DNA of 64,000 nucleotides from Acanthochromis polyacanthus (lineage: Eukaryota > Chordata > Actinopteri > Pomacentridae), in the NCBI RefSeq assembly GCF_021347895.1, contig NC_067122.1, forward strand, positions 35,930,215 to 35,994,214. Reading direction: 5' to 3'. The notes under the pieces are model-generated. The model was not told the origin of the DNA. It ran no database searches and worked only from the letters and a program-made list of their open reading frames with translations. Shown one piece after another: positions 25,561 through 36,731 of this stretch (positions within the stretch are counted from its first letter, which is position 1; each line of letters starts with the position of its first letter). The translations under genes were made by a program, and so were the position numbers.

Positions 25561-27525
25561 CCCTAGATCTCTAGGGAAAAAATTAATATTAATAAAAAAA
25601 ATTAATATTCATAAAAATTTTGATCAATCTCATATCAAAAAGTCTTGAATCCTCGTTTAAATTGACCACATTCTACACAAAGAAACACAAGACTGTAATT
25701 TGGTCTATAATGAGGTATTTATTAACTATTCTATGAAAATAATGACAAGTGAACTATGTACAATGTAGATATGGTGTGTGTGTGTGTGTGCAGGACTACA
25801 TGTGTGTGTGTGCGTGCATGTGTGGAATGTGGGAGTGTGTGTGTGGTGTGTGCATGTGTGAGAGATGTGGAAGTAGGTGTGAGAGAGAAGGAAATATGGT
25901 GAGGATTAGCCAGAGCTAACCTGACGAGGTAACCGGTAATTTGGATTAAGAATTCTAATGATTTGTAAAAGAATAAATTGATTAAATGAATTAAATGACC
26001 AAGCGGTTAGTACATCACCCATAGAATGGAATCAGAGCAAACTCAGCTGGAGTTATTGAAGTGAACCGTCATGGGGCTGGGACTTGCGAGGCCTTCAGAT
26101 TCGCAGCACACGGTCTGGACCTGCGGGTTCGGAGCGGTGCGTCGTCGTTGTGGTGGCCTAGATGTCCTGCCGCGGGTTGATCGGTTCTATGGAAAGACCT
26201 GATCCAGCAGGCCTCCGGAGTTCTCAGCTGAGTGCTTAAAAATGATGCTTCTCAGGCTTTAGCCAAGAAAAACGGGTGTTGATGAAAAATTGTCAAAATT
26301 AAGAAAAATAAATGCTGGTTCTGAATCTGTTCTTCAGATTAAACGAATAAAATTCGGCTTAACGTGAGCAAAATGTCTCCTTAAGTTACAAAAATATTAA
26401 AAGATAAATAGTTAACAAACTTAGATGGTGAGGGAATTTCGAAGATAGGAAAAACGCGCTTTAGGTAAGAAAATAATGAGAGAGACTTTGGTTGGCCTCT
26501 CAGGAAGAGAGGGGTAAGAAGTAAGAGAGAAGAGTCGGTAAGAGGGGGTAAAATGTGGGCTACGGCTGACTTTATCTGTGGGTCCAGCTAAGGGGAGGAC
26601 CTGGGCGGAGAGAGAGAACTTTTAGGCGCGAGTCTGGTGGAATTTGGAATCTCTTTGTTCTCACAGAGTAGAGAAGAAAGAGGAATCCAGAATGGATTAA
26701 AATATGATATTAAACGCGCAAAACACGATCTGTCTATCCCACCATATTCAGTTGTGTGAAAGTGAAATGTGTAGATTAATACATATGTTCATATGATGTG
26801 AATCATTTCATTCATAACTATATGTTTATGTTTATGACATTAAAAATATGTATCACAGTGAGAATATAACAACAAGTCAGAGATTTGGTAACAGGTAAAT
26901 ACAATGGTCATCATTCAACCTAAATGGAGAGGAAATTCAGAGATTAATAAGGGAATTCATTCCAAAATCATAGTATCCTGGGGAAGAAATGATTAACATC
27001 ACAAATTAATAAATCGACTTCTATCAGACATGCAAATATGATCTTCAAATATGACATAGATGAAACACTGTGAGTAACTGTGGTAAATCTGGAAAAACCA
27101 AATGCATATAGAAATAATAATTTGGCAAGTGTTTTTGTTTAAGTTCAGTTCCAGTCTCTTTGTTTCAGTCAAAGAGAGGGAGAGGGTGACTCCAGCCTTC
27201 AGCCATAAAGTTTTACGACTTGTTATCTGATCTGTGGAATGCAGAGACGTCTCCGGCTGAGGGTCTCCTGAAGCTGAAAAGGGATTTTAGCATGAAAGTT
27301 CATTAAACAAGCATCCATAGCATGTAATTGAAAGTCATTGTCTTTTAAAAAGAAGAAGTTATTCCAGGGGTTTAAATGTTCACAGGAGCTCCATCCTTCT
27401 GTGAATGAAAACCTACAGAAATACAAATGTCTCAATCCTCCTATAGAGATGGGTGTTGGTCAGTGCTGGAGAGAGGGAGAGCTTATCTGAGTTTTGATCA
27501 GCTCAGGAATTCCAGGGCCTTTGCA
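25561..27525 (-). mobile_element. LTR-like block, minus strand, tentative
   Basis: Read on the minus strand, this block has a long AT-rich upstream part, a purine/pyrimidine-biased stretch (26,460-26,640), a GC-rich leader-like part (26,060-26,200) and an AATAAA (complement of 25,718-25,723), followed by TGGTGCCCCAA at about 25,548-25,560, which could be a primer-binding-site-like sequence. A (TG)n tract lies at 25,775-25,860. It ends where RTE coding sequence resumes. The order is that of a long retroviral-type LTR, but I could not find duplicate ends, TSD or internal genes. Confidence 0.35.
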
Positions 27526-28412
27526 GTCTTGCTACACTATGTTCTTGCCTCTTCTGGAAGAAAGTATTCACTACAGCCATTTCCATCCTTTTTGCAAAGT
27601 CGACCACCATCTGTCCTTCTGTGTTCCTCTCCTGGATACCAAACCTGCCCATGACCTCCTCATCATCTCTGTTTCTTGCACCAACATGTCCATTGAAGCC
27701 TGCACCAATGAAAACTCTCTCACTTCTAGGGATGCTCTACATCACTTCATCAAGGTCCAACCAGAATTTCTCCTTCTCCTCCAGCTCACATCCTACCCGT
27801 GGAGCATACCCACTAACAACATTGAACATCACACATCCTACATTTCTAGCTTCAGGCTCATCACTCGATCTGACACTCTTTCTACCTCCAGGACATTCCT
27901 AACAAACTCCTCCTTCAAGATAACTCCTACTCCATTTCTCTTCCTATCTACACCATGATAGAACAACTTGAACCCTGCTCCTAAACTTCTAGCTTTACTA
28001 CCTTTCCACCCGGTCTCCTGGACACACAGTATGTCCACCTTCCTCCTCTGCATCATGTCAACCAGCTCTCTACCTTTTCCTGTCATAGTTCCAACATTCA
28101 AAGTCCCTACTCTCAGTCCTAGACTCTTGGTGTTCCTCTTCTCTCTCTTCCTATGAACACACCTTCCTCCCCTCCTTCTTCGACCAACAGTCGTCCATTT
28201 TCCACTGGCACCCTGTAGGTTGACAGCACCGATGGCGGTCGTTGTTAACCCGGGCCTCGACCGATCCGGTATGTTAGTCATACATTTGATTCGCATGTTT
28301 GATTTGGCCAAAGTTTTACGTCGGATGCCCTTCCTGACACAACCCTCTGTATTTATCCGGGCTTGGGACTGGCACAATAAGACACTGGCTTGTGTCCCCT
28401 TGCGGCTACATT
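27526..28412 (-). mobile_element. RTE-clade LINE, 5' part
   Basis: The minus strand encodes the RTE 5' UTR and endonuclease: LRVGTLNVGTMTGKGREL, DILCVQETGWKGSKAR, YHGVDRKRNGVGVIL, then (after a stop) GCELEEKEKFWLDLDEVM, FIGAGFNGHVG and AVVNTFFQKRQEH. It breaks off a few residues later at about 27,526. The protein resumes about 20 residues further on at 10,451 (LKEISDCK). The 28,412 end abuts the second copy of the 19-bp target duplication, so this is the true 5' boundary. Confidence 0.88.
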
Positions 28413-28431
28413 GGAAGCATTGAAAGACATG

Positions 28432-28790
28432 ACACTATGAAAAAAAGCAATAATGTATTTTGGTCTTTTATCTATTCATTATAGGTCTTCTGGAAATGCA
28501 TATACATATGCATGTACAGTGGTATGCAAAATTTTGGGCACCTCTGACAATTTTCAAGGTTTTCCTTTATAAATCACTGGTTGTTTGGATCAGCAATTTC
28601 AGTTAAATATATCATATAGCGGATGACCACAATGATGTATAAGAAGTGAAATTAAGTTGATGATTGTTACAGATTATATGAAGTTGTGATCTGACTGAAG
28701 AAAATGAAATGATTATCATTCTTTAAATAGAAGTTAAGCTGATTTATCATCTAAAGCATTACCTCTGCTGCTAATGATTCTTTTTAATGA
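28432..28790 (+). mobile_element. Tc1-type terminal fragment in intergenic sequence
   Basis: From the TA at 28,515 the sequence CAGTGGTATGCAAAATTTTG, then GGCACC, is the terminus of another Tc1-type family common in fish. Only about 150 bp can be followed and no partner end was found. The rest is AT-rich and unrecognised. Confidence 0.45.
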
Positions 28791-29078
28791 GAGTCCAACA
28801 AGAAAACTAAACCACACGTCTTCTTTGCTATTTATTTATCTGCAGGCTCATATTTGAATGAAATAACAAGGACAGTCGCTCTGGGCTCAATCACTTCGAT
28901 TTGATTTGAATACACACCTGTCTCTGATTACATAAAAGTTATTTGAATTCTAATAAATATTCACCTTAATGAACAGATCATTAACCGCTGACGTATTGTT
29001 GAAAAAGGCTCTGTGCTCTGGTGATCAGTTTGGGCTCTGGTCTGCCTGGAAAAGGAGAGAACCAGGAGAACATTTGCC

Positions 29079-29780
29079 TACAGAAATGAACCGTATAAAA
29101 TAATGATAACGTCTGAATTGACTAAACATGTAAAACCTCCACCTCTTACACACACTGATGTTTTAAAGTTGTCTATATCTGATCAGATCTCAGTTTCCAA
29201 CAGTCTGTGACTCTGTAACGCAGCAGGAGGAAGGTCAGAAAGAAACACTGCTGACAAGGTGGGTGTCCTTTAAATCTATTATCATGTTTTAGTTTATGTT
29301 TTTTGGAAATGATTTTTACTGATTAATATGAGAAGATAATAGAAGGAGCTGTGACTGACAGGAGCTGAATATTCTCTGGAACATTAGACATTTATTCCCA
29401 CTTATTTTCTATCATCATGTTTGGTATATTTGCTTTTAAATAGAACAGGTTCAGTCCTTCCTCCAGATCAGACGTGTCCTAACTTGTGTGTAAAGAGTTC
29501 CAGTATTTCAGCTTCCTAAAACTGTCAGATGACAGCAGAAAGAAAATAAAGTGACAGCATGTAACCAGGTTTTTCAGAAAAATGGTTTGTGTCATGTGCA
29601 AATGGCGGAAATAAAACTTTTACTTTAGTCCATATCAGTGTTGGAAGAAGGATTTAGATCTTTTACTGAAATAAAAATCGAAATTAAGCAGCGTAATAAT
29701 ACTCATAAGAGTTACTCCTGCATCCAAAATCCTGCAGGAGCACAAGTATAAACTTCCTAGAATTAAAATATATTACATAT
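29079..29780. other. Intergenic, possible untranslated exon
   Basis: No coding frame. About 29,205-29,262, ending in CTGACAAG followed by GTGGGT, has the look of a 5' exon and donor. I have no supporting downstream exon, so I do not call a gene. Confidence 0.25.
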
Positions 29781-29784
29781 GATG

Positions 29785-30135
29785 TACACAGTGGTTAGCA
29801 CTTTCGCCTTGCAGCAAGAAGATCCACGGTTCAAATCCCGGCCTGGGCCTGGGATCTTTCTGCATGGAGTTTGCATGTTCTCCCTGTGCATGCGTGGGTT
29901 TTCTCCGGGCAATCTGGTTTCCTCCCACAGTCCAAAAATATGCTGAGGTTAATTGATAACTCTAAATTGTTCGTAGGTGTGAATGTGAGTGTGATTGTGT
30001 GTCTGTATATGTAGCCCTGTGACAGACTGGTGACCTGTCCAGGGTGTCCCCTGCCTTCACCTGAGTCAGCTGGGATAGGCTCCAGCACCCCCACGACCCT
30101 AGTGAGGATAAAGCGGTGAATAGAAAATGGATGGA
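29785..30135 (+). repeat. tRNA-headed SINE
   Basis: The head CAGTGGTTAGCACTTTCGCC plus the B-box GGTTCAAATCCC (about 29,830) is tRNA-derived. The body has TGCATGGAGTTTGCATG and TCTCCGGG blocks and a 3' part with GACAGACTGGTGACCTG, GGGATAGGCTCCAGC and an ATGGATGG tail. It is the same family as the copies at 3.7, 40.6-40.75 and 42.5-43.5 kb. It would have been transcribed by RNA polymerase III and moved by a partner LINE. Confidence 0.8.
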
Positions 30136-30136
30136 T

Positions 30137-30685
30137 TTATTGGTTTATTTGTTTATTATTAGGATCCCCATTAGCTGTACCCTTAGGTCAGCTAATCTTC
30201 CTGGGGTCCTATTTAAAATTGTTGAATGGATGAATGGATGATGTACACATATATTATATATGTTATGTAAACATGCATATAAGCTTCAAAATATATTCAA
30301 GTACCTGAAGTTCAAGCATTCATTTGTAAAACTGCCCACTTCAAAATAATATAAATTACTTCATTAGAATTATTGCTTCAGCTGACTTTAATTACTTTAT
30401 ACTAATTTGTACTTAAGTTCAGTACTTGAATAATTTAGTTAAATCCCAAAAATAGTGAAAAAGACGGCGTTTGCTAACTAAACATTAGTATTTTATATGA
30501 GCTGCATTGTTTTGAGGTCGAATTGCAGGGAGTCTGTTAGAAACAGAATAAATACGTTTATAATGCTGTAAATATTTTTCATTATAATGATAATTATATG
30601 AAACAAAAACAACCTGTATTCTGTTTGGATGCTGGATGGTGGGTGTGATGCACTCAGTCTGAAATAAAGTTAAAGCTAATGTTAG
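30137..30685 (-). repeat. LINE 3' end fragment and AT-rich sequence
   Basis: About 30,137-30,215 reads on the minus strand as GGACCCCAGGAAGATTAGCT, then TAATGGGGATCC, then a TAAACAAATAAA tail. This is a common fish LINE 3' end also present at 54,780-54,918. The remainder is AT-rich and unrecognised. Confidence 0.5.
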
Positions 30686-30977
30686 GAAAATGTTCTCCTG
30701 GTTCTCTTCTTTTCCAGGCAGACCAGAGCCCAAACTGATCACCAGAGCACAGAGCCTTTTTCAACAATACGTCAGCGGTTAATGATCTGTTCATTAAGGT
30801 GAACATTTATCAGAATTCAAATGACTTTTATATAATCAGAGACAGGTGTGTATTCAAATCAAACAAAGTGATTGAGCCCAGAGTGACTGTCCTTGTTATT
30901 TCATTCAAATATGAGCCTGCAGATAAATGATCACTGAGAAAAGAAGACGTGTGGTTTAGTTTTCTTGTTGGACTGTC

Positions 30978-31410
30978 ATGCAAATAGTCATCAGTCATAA
31001 ATTAACGTCTGTAATTACTGAAACATGTTTTATTTCTGTTTATATTTCTCTTCTTTGCTCAGCTGTACAAGTTCAGTTTTAAAATCTGGTCACAGTTTAC
31101 AACATTTAAGCTGCAAAGAGGATGACAGACAGCAGCAAAGACAAATAAATAAAGACCAGAGGATGAGAGCAGAAGATAAAGGGTGAGGAGAAGTGATTGA
31201 GAGAGCAATGTCACTTAGAAGAAAGGAAACCTCCATGTCGGGAGAGAAAAGGACAGATCCAGAGGCGAGGCATGCTCATACTGCAGTGGATAAACTGCCC
31301 ATCATGGAGGCAGCAGGTGTGTCTTTTCATGGAGTGTTGCCGTAATTCAGTTTTGACAATCAGTTGCAAATGAAACATATTTAAATTTAACATATGGAGA
31401 CTGAGAGAGG
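30978..31410. other. Upstream flank of receptor copy A
   Basis: No gene. The last 60 bases (CAAATGAAACATATTTAAAT onward) match the flank upstream of copy B at about 57,815-57,845, marking the left side of the duplicated unit. Confidence 0.45.
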
Positions 31411-31967
31411 TAGCCTCGCTGCGCTAGAAAACCTATGGCAATGAATTTAATTCTCTGCCAGGGTGGGTCTAGTTACCCTCGGTAAGCCTCGAGGTTGGAT
31501 TCTCCTAAAACTGGCCGACGAATCACCATGAAGTGTAGAGTCAGAAGGCGGGCGTAACGAAGTGACGACAGAGGCGCGACGATTCTGACAGAAACAACCG
31601 GAAACAACTAGCCTAGCCACGCTAGACAACCCACGGCAACGAATTTAATTCTCTGCCAGGGTCGACAACAAAAACAACAACAGTCGCTCCATTAGTACCG
31701 ACTCTGAATAATCTTTCTGTTAACATGTCTGTAAAATACTTGCGCTTCACCCATTGACTGTATAAATAAGGCTTCACTGAACTACCGCATCCTCTGATTT
31801 CCGGCACTCTAGGAACTATGCCAGCCAATTCATTGCGCTGATTGGTTGTATACCTACCCAATTGCTGCAGAGTGATTTGAAAGACAACCTTTTAGCCCGC
31901 CTCCCTCCCTGTCAAGAATTCCGAAACCCTTGTGTCTTCAGAGCATGGGTATAGCGCAGCTAGGCTA
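31411..31967. mobile_element. hAT-like MITE upstream of receptor copy A
   Basis: Terminal inverted repeats TAGCCTCGCTGCGCTA (31,411) and TAGCGCAGCTAGGCTA (to 31,967) are flanked by GAGAGAGG on both sides, an 8-bp duplication offset by one base on the right. The same position near receptor copy B (about 57,845) is uninterrupted. A second copy of the left end (CTAGCCACGCTAGACAACCC, 31,612) suggests nesting or internal duplication. No transposase. It sits immediately before the 5' exon and may affect its promoter. Confidence 0.75.
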
Positions 31968-32177
31968 AGAGAGAGGTGGAGTGGGGCTGATATACATTCA
32001 GGACAAGATATTTGGATCAAATATTTCACAGGAGACACACAGAGGGAGGAAATTCAGAAACAAACACTCAGAATGGCGGTGTTCTATGAATTATTTAAAA
32101 AAAATTATATCCCTCTTTATTCACAGATACAAAACTAATGAGACTCCATTTGACTGTCATGTCTTTTCCTCTTCCAG
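31968..32177 (+). other. 5' untranslated exon and intron end, receptor copy A
   Basis: This segment (GATATTTGGATCAAATA, then CAGAAACAAACACTCAGAA) is conserved with copy B at 57,850-58,072 and with the remnant at 8.0-8.2 kb. A polypyrimidine tract and AG (CTTTTCCTCTTCCAG) precede the ATG at 32,178, so translation probably starts right after a splice acceptor. Confidence 0.55.
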
Positions 32178-33080
32178 ATGTCAGTCAACTCCTCCTCATC
32201 CTCCAATGACTTCCTTCATTCAAGCCTCAACTTAAACAATTTCATCTCTCTATTCTTGAAGTGTTACACCACCAGACCAAGCTCCTTCATCTACATCACA
32301 TATCGTATCACCTACATCCTCCTCCTTCTGCCTCTCTGCATCTTCATCATCTACTATGGTCTCCAACAATGGAGACTAAAGCGCTCCACCTCCTCAGCAG
32401 CAACCATGAGTCACTCAGACAGCTTCACCTACAACATGGTCACCATAGAGATGATTGGTGTCTTTGGGTCTGTCCTTGTGATTTGTGGTATCAACAGTGA
32501 TCATTTAATCATAATAGTAGTTGGGTTCTTTCTTTTTACATTTACCTGGTTTGGACAGATGTTCTTCCACGTCCTGACCTGTGTGGAGCGCTACCTGGCT
32601 GTGGTTCATCCCATCACCTACCTGAGCCTGAGAAAAGAGAGAGGGATCAGAATCAGAAACATCAGCATCGGCTGTGTCTGGCTGCTTTGCTTTGTGGCGA
32701 TGGGTTTGTTGATCACTGACATCTACGCCGCTGTTCATCTCTGCGTCTTGATATCATCTTTATCTATCGTCTCCTTCTGCAGTGTTTCTGTTCTCCATGT
32801 TCTGATTCGTCCAGGTCCAGGGGAACAGGGTGGGGGTAGGGAGAGGGTTGACCAATCAAAGCAGAGGGCATTCTACACCATTATGGTCATACTGGGAGTT
32901 CTGGTGGTGAGGTTTGCTTGCAATCTGGTTTGGGGTGTGCTGAATGTAGTGGACAGAAATCCCAACTGTGTGATAGTGACGGGTGGTATCTGGTTCTTTC
33001 TGCCCAGCAGTCTGGTGTTACCTCTACTGTTTCTACACAGAGCAGGAAAACTCATGTGTTGGAAGAAAAACATCCAGTGA
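32178..33080 (+). CDS. Teleost seven-transmembrane receptor-like protein, copy A
   Basis: A 300-residue membrane protein in one exon. Seen: a Ser/Asn-rich N-terminus (NSSSSS, a glycosylation sequon), then seven hydrophobic segments at about residues 38-62, 87-107, 110-134, 154-174, 180-205, 230-252 and 258-280. A DRY-like motif, CVERYLAVVHP, follows segment 3, which places it among class A (rhodopsin-like) G-protein-coupled receptors. Segment 7 lacks NPxxY and reads LPSSLVLPLLFLHRAGKL instead. The C-tail is short and basic. I do not recognise a named orthologue or ligand; it looks like one of the unnamed fish receptor families that expand in tandem. Its sister at 58 kb is about 75-80% identical. 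The start is fixed by alignment with copy B and the splice acceptor. Confidence 0.82.
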   Translation: MSVNSSSSSNDFLHSSLNLNNFISLFLKCYTTRPSSFIYITYRITYILLLLPLCIFIIYYGLQQWRLKRSTSSAATMSHSDSFTYNMVTIEMIGVFGSVLVICGINSDHLIIIVVGFFLFTFTWFGQMFFHVLTCVERYLAVVHPITYLSLRKERGIRIRNISIGCVWLLCFVAMGLLITDIYAAVHLCVLISSLSIVSFCSVSVLHVLIRPGPGEQGGGRERVDQSKQRAFYTIMVILGVLVVRFACNLVWGVLNVVDRNPNCVIVTGGIWFFLPSSLVLPLLFLHRAGKLMCWKKNIQ

Positions 33081-33345
33081 GGCAAATGAATAAATTAGGG
33101 AAACACAAAAACACCTCAGAACAGAGAGCCGTTCTGCTGCTTTCCTCCACTGGAAAAACAGCAGAACTGCTCTCAGTTTGACTTGAGTGTAAACACATTT
33201 CACCACGATGAAATAACAATATGTGGAGTGTGAGCCTCCTAAATTATGATAAATGACTGATTCCAGCAGCTGGTTGTCTGGATTCATGACAAATGGTCCA
33301 AGTGTTACCTTTTCTCCAAAACTTTTGATCCTAAGTTGGACAAAA
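33081..33345 (+). other. 3' UTR/flank of receptor copy A
   Basis: Continues in close similarity to copy B (59,000-59,250) until the L2 insertion at about 33,350. No AATAAA is visible before that. The likely polyadenylation region, conserved in all unit tails, lies past the insertion at about 35,970. Confidence 0.5.
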
Positions 33346-33349
33346 TCAA

Positions 33350-35235
33350 TTCGGTTCAATTTTATCAAACAACAGCAATCACAGGTCCAATTATCTCAAG
33401 ACGCTTTACAGAACCCATATGCCTGAACCCCCAGAGCAGCCATAAGGTGATAGTGACAAGGAAAACACCCTTTTCATGGGAAGAAACCTTGAGTAGAACC
33501 CGGCTCTTTATGTGGGGGAACCATCTGCTGCTGGCTGGCTGGTTGTGAGGGATAGAAGAGGAAGAGAGGGAGATAAGGAATGGGAGATGGAGGTGGAGCA
33601 GGAGGAATGGGAGAAGAGGATGGTGGGGAACAAGGAACATATAACACACAGTTAGATACATGTATGATAAGGTCGATGATACGTACAGAGTAAAAGCTAA
33701 CATGTAAACTGATTCATAGTTTACTGTTCTGGTGTACAGCTCTGGCATTGAATATACTACATATATAGCTGGTAGTAAAATTCAAGCAATGTGTAGAAGA
33801 GCATATCAAGTATAGTGAGGGTGATGCAGAGTCGACTGGTGGAAATGGGCAGCTGGAAGCAGTGGACTGGACGAAGGTCAGCAGCAGCATCCCACAGTGG
33901 ACATGATGGAGACTAGACCAGTTAGTGGGACAGCAACCACAGGTCTGAAGCATCCAGCTCTGGGACCAGGGACACTCGTGGAAAGGGCACAGGCAGAAAT
34001 AAAGTGAATGTAATGGAATAATGGAATATATATTAAATAAAAAGGTAGATAAATTCTAGGAACAACAAGTAAGCCTGCAGTCTGAGAGAGAAGAGTTCTG
34101 GTAGGATAATATAGAACTATCAGATCTTTAAGATATGATGGAGATTGGTTATTAAGAGCTTTGTATGTCAGGAGAAGGATTTTAAATTCTATTCTAGATT
34201 TCACAGGAAGCCAATGAAGAGAAACCAGAATAGGAGAAATATGATCTCTTGCTATCCCATCAGTACTCTGTCTGCAGCATTTTGAATCTGCTGTAGGTCT
34301 TTTGGAGAACTATTGGGACATCCTGATCATGAGGAATTACAATAGTTAAGCCTGGAAGTCACAAATGCATGGACTAGTTTTTCTGCATCACTCTAAGACA
34401 GGATGTTCCTGATTTTTACAATATTTCTCAGATGAAAAAAGGAAGTCCTGCAGATTTGCCTTATGTGTGACATAAAAGACATGTCCTGGTCAAAAATAAC
34501 TCCAAGGTTCCTCACAGTAGTACTGAAGGCCAAAGTAATGCCATCCAGAGTAACTATATGCTTTGAAAGCGAGTTTCTGAGATTTTTGGGGCCAAATACC
34601 ATGACCTCAGTCTTGTCTGAATTTAGTAGTAGGAGCAGGTCATCCAGGTCTCTATATTCTTAAGACAATCTTGCAGTCTGAGTAGCTGATTAGCTGGATT
34701 TATCTATGAAACCAAATGAAACTGAGTGTCGTCAGCATAACACTGGAAATTAATACAGTGCTTCCTAATAATATTGCTTAAAGGAAGCATGTATAATGGG
34801 AATAATATCGGTCCTAAGACAGAACTCCATGATTAACCTTTGTATGCTCCGATGACTCATTGTTGACATGAACAAACTGGAACCTGTATGATAAGTAGGA
34901 TTTAAGTCAGTCCAGTGCTGTCCCTTTAATGCCAATAAAAGGTTCTAGTCGAAGTAATAAAAATTTGTGGTCGATTGTGTGAAATGCCGCACTAAGGTCC
35001 AACAAACCAAGTATAGAGACCAGTCCATTATCTGATGCTATGAGAAGGTCATTAGTAACTTTTGTTTCTGTGCTATGATGCACTCTGAAGCCTGACTGAA
35101 ACTCATCAAACAAGCTATTCCTTTGTAAATGTTCACAGAATTGATTTACAACTGTTCTCTCCAGAATTTTACAGAAAAATAGGAGATTGGATATCGGTCT
35201 ATAGTTAGCTAAAACATTTGGATCAACAGTTTTGT
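33350..35235 (-). mobile_element. Degenerate L2 (Maui-like) LINE fragment
   Basis: The minus strand encodes RT pieces in order: LANYRPISNLLFFCKILERT, FQSGFRVHHSTETKVTNDLL, LDLSAAFHTIDH (35,245-34,907), then MVFGPKNLR and LGVIFDQDMSFMSHI (34,602-34,393) and FKILLLTYKALNNQSPSYL (34,204-33,878), followed by a 3' UTR to about 33,350. Many stops and shifts separate them. Copy B has no insertion at the matching place (AACAAAATCACGGCTCTCAA, 59,237), so the LINE arrived after the receptor unit duplicated. Confidence 0.8.
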
Positions 35236-36080
35236 TCTCAAACAAAAATATTTTTTTTCCACATCTCTTCAGGCATTGTTAACACATTTGTCATATTTCA
35301 TGGGACTTCTCATACAGGAAAACTCAGAAATCATAATTTTACACCTTAAAAACATCAGTAGCACCAGAACTGTGGATTAAAAAAAAACAACAACTTTCAT
35401 TTGTCAAACTTTAAATCAACAGCATCTTGTCATTATTGCTCATATTCTCTGACTGCTCTGGAATCAGCCTTTTCTGCAGCAGCTTTCTTCTTCTTCTGTC
35501 ATTTGTCCACTGAGTTTGTTCTTAAACAAGTTCCATTGTACAGATTGTGTTCGTTTTTGGATATGTAGCTAAATGGAGGATCTATGAAGTTACTTTCTTA
35601 GTTTGTAAAGCTCAGCTTGTTTTTCATGAATGTACATGAGTTTCGGTCAGCTCTGTCAGAAATGTACGGAGCACAAATTTACCCTCCTCGAGCCTCTGAA
35701 GAATTTTTTATAACATCAAAAAAAGAATATTTATTTCTGTTATGGATTAAAAAAAGAAAAACATTTACATATTTCAAACAATGCTCCTTTATATTCATGT
35801 TATTTTACTGTTTGCTTTTTATTAACATTCACATCATTGATTCATATTTTTCTGTTTCACTGACATTCTGTAAACACATCAGCCTACAGTTTTATTATTT
35901 TGTAATATTTCTTGTGTTTTATTGTAGTTTTGTAAAAGAGAAGATGTTTCAATGCTTTTGTTGCTTAAATAAAATAAATAACTCTAAATGATTAACTGAA
36001 AAATAAAGCTGCTGTGACATCCTGAAAAATTCCACACAGAACCTCTTTCTGTTGTTCTGTTGTTTTGTAAGTATCTAATA
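35236..36080 (+). repeat. Duplicated 3' tail of receptor unit A
   Basis: Resumes the homology to copy B after the L2: GTCATTATTGCTCATATTCT and TTCTGCAGCAGCTTTCTTC match 59,790-59,880, and 35,795-36,060 matches 61,130-61,395 and 4,221-4,510. AAATAAAATAAATAA at about 35,969 may be the polyadenylation signal. No coding sequence. Confidence 0.65.
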
Positions 36081-36731
36081 TCATGCATGTAAATAAGTTG
36101 TGATGTTGTACTGTGTGTGTCGATGTAGTGTTTTAAGGATTTTTAAGGAGTTTTCTATTTGTTTTTAAGCTTGTCTCACTGCCAAAAGAGTAGTTTATTT
36201 TGTTTAGAACAATAAATAACTTAATGGCAGTATCCAGATTCAGTCTTTGTCTTTGATTTCAGTCTGTGTATTCTACACAATATGTTGCAGCAGAGACTGT
36301 GCATCGACTGATTCTAATCTATATACTTACCATGTCATTCAGATTTCAATGAAACGAAATATTCCCTTGTGGTCATATCACAATTTATCATACTAATGAT
36401 AAAAGCCCGGGATAAATATCTTTAAAACAAGATGTGTTTAAATCAATATAAACTTCATTGCTATATATAAAAAGTGTTTTAAAGGGAAGATAAAATTTAT
36501 TTAGAATTTGTTAAACAGCTTCAAAATGTAAATGAAAACCTCTGTTCCAGTTGGGTATCGAATCTATGACCTTCAGAACTGCATCACGTACCAATTTCTA
36601 TCCAAAACTCTACAATCTGGGGAATTAAAACTAAATTCCACTACTTAGCAGCTATGAAACAGTTACATTTAATGCGAACTTCAGCCTCGCACTCATCTTT
36701 TCTCCTTTTTTCCCCTTTTTCCTCATTTTTA
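36081..36731. other. AT-rich intergenic sequence
   Basis: No gene, RNA or recognisable repeat; short frames only. Confidence 0.5.

Larger units (their letters stand above)
28791..30977. repeat. Inverted repeat with 285-bp arms
   Basis: The arms are 28,791-29,078 and 30,686-30,977 and are about 95% identical by eye in opposite orientation. They start with GTCCAACAAGAAAACTAAAC and end with CCAGGAGAACATTT. The 1.6-kb spacer holds a SINE. No transposase is present. Sequence beyond both arms is also similar (ACGTCTG and AAACATGT blocks), so this may be a local inverted duplication rather than a transposon. Confidence 0.7.
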
